Shown piece after piece: positions 55,437 through 64,000 of a stretch of 64,000 nt of DNA. The stretch's first letter is position 1. The number at the start of each line of letters is the position of its first letter. The notes beneath the pieces are model-generated. The model did no database searches. It was not told where the DNA came from and was given only the letters and a program-made list of their open reading frames with translations. Made by a program: the position numbers and the translations under genes. Source of the DNA: Theocolax elegans (taxonomy: Eukaryota > Arthropoda > Insecta > Hymenoptera > Cerocephalidae); NCBI GenBank assembly GCA_026168455.1, contig CM047431.1:7896943-7960942 (forward strand), written 5' to 3'.

Positions 55437-56375
55437 TATTACGACAATCTAAAGAGCAAAGTCCAGGCTATGTTGGCTGCTTGTGCAAAGCAGCCTAACA
55501 TCTCCATAGTCGTCAAGACAGGGCTGAAGACCGTAGACACTCTTGTACAAGAGTTCTACGGAAAAACCAAAAAGATGGTTTCGGCAGTCGACGATTACAA
55601 GTGCCAAGTCGAGGATTATCGAGTTGGTCACGAGAATCGTCGGCGGCCTAAGAGAAGAGGCATAATAGCTAAAGCCGTCTTTACGGCTACAGTTAGAATG
55701 CAGAAATCAAAAAAGAAGTAGAGAGGGCCCCCAAAGCCCCCCCAGGTCTCTAAGAGCCGAAAGAAGAAGAAGCCTCGAAAGGAGGTACCACCACGTGGCA
55801 TGGACAAGGAGCAATCCAAGTCCGCGTCAGTGGCGGGAAAAAAGCCGTCGGTCAAGACGGGACAGGCGCCTCTTGATAGGAGAAAGTGCCAGATGGCGCC
55901 GGTATCCACCCTGGTGCTCACTGTCGCTAGAGAACGTTCGTTTGCTGAAGTCTTGGGGAAGCTCCGAAAGAAAATCAATCCGGACGACAGCGGCGCCCAG
56001 GTTCTGAGCGTACGGCCGACAGGGCGAGGAGATGTCCTGTTCCGGCTTGGCAAAAAGACGGACGCATCAGCATTCGTGGAGAAAGTCCGCATGGCTACTC
56101 AAGGTATGGGAGAAGTTAGGATCCGAGATCGAAGGGTGACCCTCGAGATCAGAGACCTGGACGTTCTCACAACGAGGGACGAAGTGGTGGCGGCCCTAAA
56201 TAAAGTTCTCGCATCTCCGCCTGAGCCGAGAGGGGTCCGGAGCCTGTGCCATCTTTCGGCGCGCGCTCGAAACCGCAAGGAAGGCCGTTTCACGATAAGT
56301 GGCATTCTCAACGTAGAAGGAAAGAATAAGGAGCGAATGACGCATGTCATGGACACGCCTCCCAGCTTGAAGTAA
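55437..56375 (+). pseudogene. R1-clade ORF1 (Gag-like), main part with one in-frame stop
   Basis: The frame runs YYDNLKSKVQAML..., then a single TAG at 55719-55721, and continues in the same frame to TAA at 56373-56375. The later part has RSFAEVLGKLRKKINPDDSG, VLSVRPTGRGDVLFRL and LEIRDLDVLTTRDEVVAAL. These are hallmarks of R1-clade ORF1, an RNA-binding particle protein. The expected C-terminal CCHC knuckles are missing; the end differs from the family after about residue 290 of this part. No ORF2 follows, so the copy is 3'-truncated near 56455. Confidence 0.85.
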
Positions 56376-56455
56376 TGTGAAAAACAGTTCCGGGCTGAGC
56401 AGGTGAAAGCGTTGGGTTTGAAGTTTTAGCCGGTAAAAATCCGGCACTGTCCCAC

Positions 56456-57379
56456 GAAAAAAAAAAATTATTAGTATTTTATTAGTATTCATATAAAACC
56501 AGTACATAGCAATTCAAACACTGTGACGTAACCGTACGCTATTGTTAACATTGACTAGACAAGGACGACAGATATCGAAAATTTGTCCCGTACCTTAACA
56601 TTCAACGTCGATTAGGACTTTTACATCTGTATCATACAAACACGGACACTGAGTCAGGAAGCATGGACACCTATCTTCTTTTCCTATTCGCTCATCCACG
56701 TTTGCCAGTATAAAGCACAACAGAGGTGCACCACGCCCAAGGTGATTTTGAAGTTCATTTAGGATGAAAAATCGATTTGGTTCCTCCGGGCAAAGAAGGA
56801 AGACATCTCACCAAAAAATCTACGCGTCCAAGTTGACACCGGAAGCCAATATCCCGACCAATCCTCGTAACATCTATTACGGATTAAAAAGGCGAGGAGC
56901 AAACAAAGGCATAAGACGGAGTTCAAATATCGTACTCTAACTATCGAGCTAATGTCCGCGTTGCAATGCAACGCTTACATTAGTCGAGACGTCTAATCAC
57001 TCACTATATCCTTCTCATGCACCTAAGTCGCGCGGAGACGTCCGTAACACCTCCAGCGGCCAAGAGAACGACGTTCTCGTCATTCCAGACTATTCCTATT
57101 TAGATCATTATGCATTGTATCTACTTCACTTAATTATCGACTGCATTGCGCGAATCCGCGTGGTACTTTGACGTCACGGGAGGTAACTATTTTTCGAGGA
57201 TCGCTTGCTCGATAAATTGTCGATATTATTTTTCTCTGCAGTTCAGAGGCTATAACACGCAGAGAATGGGTTTGGGCATGACTGAGAGACAATAACCTTA
57301 TTAATTAATTTGACAAAGATACGACTAATTTATGTTGCGTATGGAGAAGGTGATAGGAGAGGACCGAATAAAACATTGT
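56456..57379. other. interval without recognised genes
   Basis: Mixed composition with no motif I recognise on either strand. Confidence 0.35.
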
Positions 57380-57452
57380 TCGGATGCTGGAACTCGAACC
57401 GAGGATCCGCGAGTTTTCAGTCACGAGGCCTAACCACTAGGCCACCGTCCGA
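57380..57452 (-). ncRNA. tRNA-like sequence
   Basis: The 73 nt minus-strand sequence has TCGGACG/CATCCGA acceptor strands (6 of 7 pairs), GCCTAGTGGTTAGGC D arm and a CTGAAAA anticodon-loop-like segment (GAA). It also has GGTTCGAGTTCC as B box. The T stem is poor. It is a pseudogene or SINE head rather than a confident tRNA-Phe. Confidence 0.5.
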
Positions 57453-57898
57453 TCGTGTTGTAGTTGCATTTGTCTTGATATTTCGGGTTTCGGTCATCCT
57501 ACACCGTTCTCACACACATGCCGATCCGCACCTCGACGTTACGTACGTAACACCTCCGACGGCCGGAAATATGATGTCCTCATCGTTTTTATTGTCATTA
57601 TACCTCCGAAATATTTTTATTCATAATTTACACTTCTTTATCGATGCGTCTCTCGGATTCGTTGCGTGGAACTTCTGTTCTATTTTCGAGGCTCGTTCAC
57701 TCTGCACTTAGTTATTTTTTCTTCATTAGTAAGACTATGGAGGATAATGTAGGAATTTAATTTGTACGTGGGTTCATTCACATGAATTAGTGGATTCTAC
57801 TTCCCCGTGCAAGGGATGCCATTTATGTATATTGCTCCTTTTCATGCTGTTTTGTTATACAGCGTTGTTTTGTAGACCTATATTCCAAACACTACAAG

Positions 57899-57960
57899 CC
57901 TGTTCTCAAATTTTGGAACGATTTAAAATTTTCATCGTACCACTTAACGTGAAATAGCCC
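57899..57960. repeat. terminal fragment of the GGGCTATTTCACG foldback
   Basis: Matches the right end of 52645-53901 (CACTT.ACGTGAAATAGCCC) and is truncated inward. Confidence 0.75.
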
Positions 57961-58103
57961 ATATATATATGTTGGTGTTAATAACCTCTACATTATCATC
58001 TAGTCTGTTAAATAAGACCCAATGTTTGTCATCTAATTCTGTTAAAATATAATTTTCAAAAAATTTTGGGTATTTATAAATATCTTTGAAAATCCTTAAT
58101 TTA

Positions 58104-58673
58104 TTATTTTAGGGGGCAGTTCTCGAGTAATAGGTTGGATTGGTAAAATTTTGAACGACTCCATAAAACCCGATATACACCCACTGAGAGCATTGCACGT
58201 GCACCAACCTGAGTTTGCGTTATTACAATGGCTCCATCTTGATTAATTGAAAGTGGAGACAAACCTATGCTTAAACTATGATTTTGATCGTCCAAATATT
58301 GGTCAATCGTCTTTTGTGGAATTGTTTGCGCCTGCACAGTTCCAACCCTGCCAGCCCCAAGCGTAGGCGCCTGATGCTCCACAACCCCGCCAGAAGAAAC
58401 TTTTCTTTTCGTATCATGCATTACTTCGGGAGTTAAGCTGAGAGGGCACATCTGGGTTTATAGTGCTCAAATTCCCCCCTCCGCCAACATTTTTCTTGCA
58501 CTTTGGGCAAAGTATGAGTGCCTTGTTTCGTGTCTCGTTATTAGTATTAACTACTTTGCTGTCAATATTGCAGTTCTTATTGGACATTAATTTCAGTCCT
58601 TCCGATTTTATGACAAAACTTTTACGTATTGAGCATAGCGATGAACTCGTGCATGTAAACTTGTTACAAATAT

Positions 58674-58675
<2 letters not shown>
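58104..58675 (-). pseudogene. possible LINE ORF1 fragment with CxxC finger
   Basis: On the minus strand one frame reads from about 58675 through CNKFTCTSSSLC and ALILCPKCKKN to a stop near 58420. A second frame continues at 58104-58451. The Cys spacing recalls the PHD-like finger of CR1-type ORF1. It directly adjoins the tail of the LINE at 58679. The assignment is uncertain. Confidence 0.35.

Positions 58676-58730
<55 letters not shown>
58676..58730. repeat. (GA)n microsatellite
   Basis: About 27 GA units, adjoining the LINE's TTGA tail. Confidence 0.9.
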
Positions 58731-58734
<4 letters not shown>

Positions 58735-60580
58735 ATTGATTGATTGATTGAGACTTTATTCGGTCGTTTGGGGTAGAAACCCCATAGGCACTACAGATAA
58801 TACAAAGTATTTTACAGCATAGTTAATATAGGTTAAAATCTTAAAACCAAATAACAAAAATAAACGCTTGGTAATAACTTAGAATCATAGATCAAAGTTA
58901 TAACAATATAGCTAGAGCGCAAATTGCTAACAGGTAATAAAATAAAACAATATAATAATAAAATAAAATAAAATAATAATAGAATAATACAATAAAAAAA
59001 ATTATATAATGCAATAAATTAAATAAAGGATCGAAGAACGCTCGAATTTCTCATAGAACAAATTATTCAGATACATAGATAAAATACAGATAACGACGAG
59101 TTAAAAGTACATAAGTTAAAATAAGACTAGAAGTTACAGTAAAATAGGAATAATAACTACGAAGCCTCCTCGAGACATGGGATGGGCCGTGGCGCGATGC
59201 CCTCAGTTGCGATACGCATAGACCAGGCATTTCTGTCGAGCCCAAGCAGGTGGTTAAAAAGAATAGTTTTGAACTTTTCTATGAACATGGGATTAAATGG
59301 AATGGAGGGAAGCTGATTGATGATACGAGTGGAGGTTATAATGAATGATTTATTTAACGATTCAGTGCGTGGCGGAAGGTATGAGAGGGGTTTGGGTGGA
59401 TGACGAGAGGAATATCGAGGATTCTGATCGGGGGTGTTTAATATAATAAAGTGATTTGCTAAATATTAAATGATGATATAATGATGAGATGATATTAAAT
59501 GCTAGGGAGCCGATGAGAAAGGACCGTCTGGACTCGACAGAAAGCCATTTTAAGCCTAATTTATATGGAGTAACGTGATCACGCCTCGCTATATTACCCC
59601 AAACAAATCTTACACACGCATTCAACAATCTTTGAAGCTTAATATTTCTAGTCTGATCTACATCATGATAAACCGCACACGCATAGTCAAAATGCGGGAA
59701 AATAAGTGTTTCTACCAGATTTTTGCGGAGTTTAAGCGACATAGTTTTGCTATAATAACGCAGCGAGTGCAGTACTCCATGGGCGCGCCTTGAAATTCCC
59801 ATGACTTGCTTTGACCAGTCCAGAGTAGGGGTTATCATAACCCCAAGCGATTTTACCACATTTTCATACTTCAAGTAGTCATTGTTTAATCTGACCCTCG
59901 GAGCAGTGTCCAGGTTAATACGCGCAAGGTAAGCCTGACTTCCCAGGATCATGACCTTCGTTTTTTCCACATTTAACTTAAGACCGTTATTAATCGCCCA
60001 ATTCGCTATTGCATTCGCATCACAAGTAATACGCTGAACTGCATTATCGATATCTGATGGAAGAAACGAATGATAGACCTGGGCATCATCGGCAAACAAC
60101 ATATAATTACAATATTTAAGGATCTTAGGCAGATCATTGATAAAAATGGAAAAAATAACGGGACCCAGGACACTGCCCTGCGGCACTCCTGCATTTACCC
60201 CAAGCCAATCCGATGTCACACCACCCTCATCCACCACGGCCTGCATGCGGCCAACAAGATATCTATAGAACCAGTTCAGCACAACATCTGAACATCCGAT
60301 GTTACCCAATTTCTGAATGAGGAGATCATGCGGTACCGTGTCAAAGGCCTTGGAGAAGTCGAACAGGACCAAGATCGTTATCAACCTGGAATCAACAGCC
60401 CTTCTCACATCATCAAGTACACCTAGAAGAGCTGAATGAGTACTGTGTCCCTTTCGGAACCCCGCTTGCCTAGCAGTTAATAAACAATTTCTCTCAAGAT
60501 ACTCAATCAGCTGATCATGCACTACTCTTTCCAAAATCTTCGAGAGCTCACAGAGCTTGGCTATTGGTCTCGTGTCCGAG
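58731..60580 (-). mobile_element. CR1-like LINE, 5'-truncated, with tetranucleotide tail
   Basis: On the minus strand the element begins inside its reverse transcriptase at about 60580. It ends with GAATAAAGTCTCAATCAATC..., a (TCAA)n tail at 58731-58751. Short tandem 3' tails in place of poly-A are typical of CR1/L2/Rex-type LINEs. Its 5' side abuts the GA-rich tail of another copy of the family. Confidence 0.8.
59362..60579 (-). CDS. CR1-like non-LTR reverse transcriptase, N-terminally truncated
   Basis: Frame open from RPIAKLCELSKILERVVHDQL (first annotated Met at 60534) for over 390 codons. Motifs from that Met: AGFRKGHSTHSAL (residue 24), FDFSKAFDTVPHDLL (58), GVPQGSVLGPVIFSIFINDL (116) and catalytic FADD (147-150), followed by LNVEKTKVM and a thumb region ending near residue 350. 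The domain order and the lack of RNase H fit the CR1/Rex/R4 side of the tree; I cannot choose among them. The endonuclease and first RT motifs are lost by 5' truncation. The long uninterrupted frame suggests a young copy. Confidence 0.88.
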   Translation of the reverse strand, partial: SDTRPIAKLCELSKILERVVHDQLIEYLERNCLLTARQAGFRKGHSTHSALLGVLDDVRRAVDSRLITILVLFDFSKAFDTVPHDLLIQKLGNIGCSDVVLNWFYRYLVGRMQAVVDEGGVTSDWLGVNAGVPQGSVLGPVIFSIFINDLPKILKYCNYMLFADDAQVYHSFLPSDIDNAVQRITCDANAIANWAINNGLKLNVEKTKVMILGSQAYLARINLDTAPRVRLNNDYLKYENVVKSLGVMITPTLDWSKQVMGISRRAHGVLHSLRYYSKTMSLKLRKNLVETLIFPHFDYACAVYHDVDQTRNIKLQRLLNACVRFVWGNIARRDHVTPYKLGLKWLSVESRRSFLIGSLAFNIISSLYHHLIFSKSLYYIKHPRSESSIFLSSSTQTPLIPSATH

Positions 60581-60581
60581 C

Positions 60582-61940
60582 ACGAGAGAGAGAGAGAGAG
60601 GGAGAGAGATTATTTGATTGATACAATTTATTGGGCAATAGGGGTAATACACCGTATACACAATTTGACAATGAATATGTAATGGCGCATAATAAGTTAG
60701 ATAACATAAAATAAAAGAAACAAATGATCGCCATTGATAGTAGATTAAAAATAATAAAATAACAAAATAACCAAATAAATAAAATATATCAGTAATAATA
60801 AAAAAAAATAAAATCAAACAAATATTATTAGTTTAAAATTAATTAACTATATTGTTGACTGAAAACCACAGTAATTGTAAATATAGAAATAATGCGCACA
60901 AGTTTACAGATAAAAATAAAATAAATAATGGAATGGCGAGATCATAAAATCTTAACGTAAAAGGAATACTTAGATAACGCTAGCGTACATAAAAATAATA
61001 AATAACAGGTAAACGATGTAACTAGTGATTAAGACTAGGGATTCAATTCTCTCGCGACTAACCCTAGCATCCCAAGCCTGAGGGTCAAGTTAGAAAAGGT
61101 GAGATGAGAGGAGATATATAAATGCAGTAAATGAGAGGGGGTTAAAATCAGTGTAAAGAAGATGGTTAATGAGGCGAGTGGCGGTAATGATAAAGGAGTT
61201 GTTCAGGGCTTCAGTTCTGGGAGAATGATAGGTAAGATGAAACGGGCGGGTGACGTGAGAAACGAGCCGTGAAATATGTATCTCGCAGAGATAATGATTA
61301 GCAATCTAGCAATAGGATATGTGTGAGATAATGTTAATAATACAGGAGCCAATGAAGAGGGATCTTCTGAGCTCGACCGACAGCTGTCCTAATTTGAGAC
61401 GGTAGGGCGTCACCTGCTTACGCTACGGAATGTTATCCTACACAAAATGCACGCAAGTAATTAATAAGCGCTGAAGGTTTAAGTTTCTTGAATCATCGAG
61501 GTCGTTGAACACAGTACCTGTATAATCAAATGCAGAAAGATTAGTGCCTCAACGAGTTTTTTTCCTATTTTTACGCGAAAAAGCAGCTTGTAAAATCTTA
61601 AATAGTGTAAGACTGTGTAAGAGGCCACGCGCTTAGCTGTCATTGAGATAAGGGTCAGTATTGAATGCGCGACGGCGGGAGCGGACTTGACAGCAGATAT
61701 AGTTGTTTCAGGAGGTGCTGCCCGCTCCTGCGACACGGACGAAACCGAAGCCTTTGCGAGTTGCGGCAACATCGCAGTTCGCTAGTACCAGGAGTGAGCA
61801 CGTAACAATTGACATGCAGAAAGTTACCGCATCCAGTACACACCTCCGCGTGATCTTTCTTTTATGATTCTGCGGCTACAGACAAAACACGTATTGTGGG
61901 TAGATAGTTGCATTGCCGAGACGGAGACGAATTTTTAAAA
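60582..61940 (-). pseudogene. second CR1-like LINE copy, decayed and internally deleted
   Basis: Its 3' end at about 60582-60660 has a GA-rich tail and TTTGATTGATACAATTTATTGGGC, matching the end of the neighbouring copy. The segment 61290-61560 aligns with 59480-59720, the C-terminal part of the reverse transcriptase. Farther upstream, 61790-61940 encodes a broken CxxC...CxxC....HxxC finger, the PHD-like element found in ORF1 of CR1-type LINEs. The region between is deleted. Confidence 0.65.
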
Positions 61941-63107
61941 AACCGGTATAAGCGTTGAGGCGATATGCACAAATTTTTGCCGCAATCCGTGAGCTAAATT
62001 ATGTTTTCGCCGTATCCTAACTTCTTCAAATTGCAACATTTTATGGAGGATAATATGGACTCCCGGGCGTTAAAAAAGTACATAATATTATTTCAAGTAG
62101 TAGCCGCCGCACTGAAAAAAAATTAAGCAGAATTCGCCGTAAACAGCAAAGAGACTTCTACTTTCGGTAACAAAGGTAATTTGGGCTTGACTAGCACTCC
62201 GAGAAAGATATATCCTCACTTTTTAACCGTACCGTGACTTCATACTTATAATTAAGAAAGTTACCATTTATTGAAACCTTTAGGGCAGCGTCCAGGTCTA
62301 TCCGCGAAATGAAAACCTGTGACGTATACAACTACATATAATTATATTATTTCATAAATACGTAATTTTATATAAGAGGATATAGGGCATCAAAATAGAT
62401 TTCTTAGAAAGATCAATGAACTATATATAAATGTAAATATCCACAAGAATATTGTCAGCTGAAATTGACTAACATGTAAATTCTTAGAATTATAGCGTGT
62501 CACGATTTAAAGCGCAAATTTAGAAATATAAAAATGCAATTGCAGTTATATAAAAATAAATATTTTATAATTAAATGAATAATTAATTGTAAATAGAATA
62601 TTATTACAATAAAATTAATACAAATATTCAATTTAAAATGTATAAAAAAGAATTTAATTTTTAATTTTACGGCAAAACAGAAATTAATTACAAAAATTAT
62701 ATGTTTATGCAAAATCAGTATGCGAAGATATTTGTACATTTAAAAATAATAAAAATTATAATATATTTAATTTTGTAATTGTGTAAAAGACAAAGTGAAA
62801 TTTATAAGTAGAATAAAAAACGATTGTAAGTTTAAAAAATGAATTTAAGATTATTTTTAAATGTAGAAATAATTGAGGTTATAGAATTAATAAAAAAAAT
62901 TATAAAATAAAAGTAATTACAAAAATGCATAGGATATGAAAATAAATATGCAATTATTTCTTGTAAATAATTAGAATTTTAGATAATATTACATGTATAT
63001 AGAAACAAGAAAGAAAATATGATTTAAAATAAAAAATCAAAATACGAAATTAATGTAAAATATGACGAAAAATGGTTAAAAAGGACTTGTACTAATGAGG
63101 TAAAATA
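61941..63107. other. AT-rich interval, nothing recognised
   Basis: Very AT-rich with no recognisable gene. Confidence 0.4.
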
Positions 63108-63385
63108 GTATATAAAGAGAGAGAATGAGATAGAGAGAATGAGAGATAGAGAGTATGAGGGATAGAGAGAATGAGAGGGGAGAAGAATGAGAGTTAAAGA
63201 GATGAGAGTTGGAGAGAATGAGAGATGAGAGAATGAGAGAATAGAGAGAATCAGAGATAGATAGAAGAGAAGATAGAGAGAATCAGAGATGAGCGAATGA
63301 GATATAGAGAGAATGAGAGTTGGAGAGAATGAGAGCTGGAGAGAATAGAGATAGAGAGAATGAGAGATGGAGAATGAGAGATAGA
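63108..63385. repeat. GA-rich irregular satellite
   Basis: Repeats of GAGAGAATGAGA with variants GATAGA and GTTGGA run into the gap. Confidence 0.85.
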
Positions 63386-63485
63386 NNNNNNNNNNNNNNN
63401 NNNNNNNNNNNNNNNNNNNNNNNNNNNNNNNNNNNNNNNNNNNNNNNNNNNNNNNNNNNNNNNNNNNNNNNNNNNNNNNNNNNNN
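63386..63485. other. assembly gap, 100 N
   Basis: Exactly 100 N follow the GA-rich satellite, a conventional size for a gap of unknown length. Apparent frames crossing it are not real. Confidence 0.99.
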
Positions 63486-64000
63486 TATAGCACATTATAA
63501 ATTTTTGCAGTATTCGTACTTCAATTTTTATGTACAATTGTGGTATTTTTTACAATGAAACTGAAATAATAGCCGTCGTTGGTAAATGCACTACCCGTCG
63601 TGATACCGATGGATTTCATGCACAGTGTGTAATGCGTCAATACTACTCTTTTCTTGGTAAGTATAAATTATGAAACAAAATTTAACCCCTCTACTGGGTA
63701 ATGGGAGAACATTCGGGATCTTCTTTGTATCTCAACTGTAGACAGAATGACGATCAATGAGGCAGGTGATTAATTTCTACTGACAAGAGAAGTACTTGGT
63801 TATATTATGCTCCTCCTACAGTGAAGAATATGTAAGTTATTATAACTTGTTGTTGTAGACGCAAATACTGATTTTAATTCCTTTACTCCGAGATCCGCTC
63901 CTTTACAAGTGGTTTGTTTTCTAATTTTAGTAATCGCCCACACTCAGCATGAGTCAATGTAGATTAGGCAAATTTTAGTATCTTTTACATATATATCAAT
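63486..64000. other. interval without recognised genes
   Basis: Nothing recognised; a GGTAAGT donor-like site occurs near 63656. Confidence 0.35.

Noticed and set aside
63251..63537. Frames spanning the N block
   Set aside because: They cross an assembly gap and GA-rich satellite.

Overview
The window looks like nuclear DNA of an insect. It is AT-rich with local GC-rich patches and spliceosomal GT/AG exons, and it holds several classes of eukaryotic transposable element: R1-clade and other non-LTR elements, Ty3/gypsy, Kolobok-like, hAT-like, piggyBac-like, a MULE with a FLYWCH finger, and hammerhead-ribozyme elements. A hymenopteran is a plausible guess but nothing here proves it. There is no intact conventional host gene. 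The few host-like pieces are a possible three-exon 56-codon gene (366-864), a well-bounded exon on the minus strand (33709-33977) and an unassigned ORF (35438-35848).

Layout. 1-7.8 kb: a LINE leader fragment, a foldback, a 2.9 kb DNA transposon with about 200 bp terminal repeats, and a hammerhead-ribozyme element. 7.8-11.1 kb: a Kolobok-like transposon with TTAA target duplication and a nearly complete transposase, carrying a nested TTAA foldback. 11.5-13.8 kb: a second ribozyme element and a FLYWCH/MULE relic. 14-23.7 kb: a solo LTR, then an R1-clade element split by two minus-strand LINE copies; the larger is 4.2 kb with a 13 bp target duplication. 24.3-30 kb: a hAT-like MITE built from a CGGGT/ACCCG minisatellite, a Penelope-type ribozyme remnant and a second decayed R1 copy, the last two lying between 255 bp inverted arms. 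31.6-39 kb: two 228-229 bp LTRs that contain a tRNA-like sequence, the second joined to a complete tRNA-Asp 5' half, plus a longer LTR element with a tRNA-Lys primer site. 42-48.5 kb: foldbacks, a ribozyme element, and a decayed Ty3/gypsy element broken by another ribozyme element. 49-56.4 kb: a piggyBac-like MITE and an R1 ORF1 interrupted by nested foldbacks. 58-61.9 kb: CR1-like LINE copies. 63.4 kb: an assembly gap of 100 N.

The most striking signal is a group of short non-autonomous elements that encode type III hammerhead ribozymes. Two sequence families are present. They share one secondary structure but differ by compensatory changes in stem II and in a 9-nt Watson-Crick kissing interaction between loops I and II. 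Five insertion loci (6415-7666, 11493-11724, 38093-38231, 42550-43306, 46552-47264) are each flanked by a 12-13 bp direct repeat. Units occur as a 399 bp head-to-tail repeat and as head-to-head inverted pairs whose 3' sides face outward. Three copies are 5'-truncated inside ribozyme stem-loop II. This resembles retrozymes that move through self-cleaved, possibly circular RNA and are inserted by another element's reverse transcriptase. That mechanism is inference; the motifs, repeats and duplications are directly visible.
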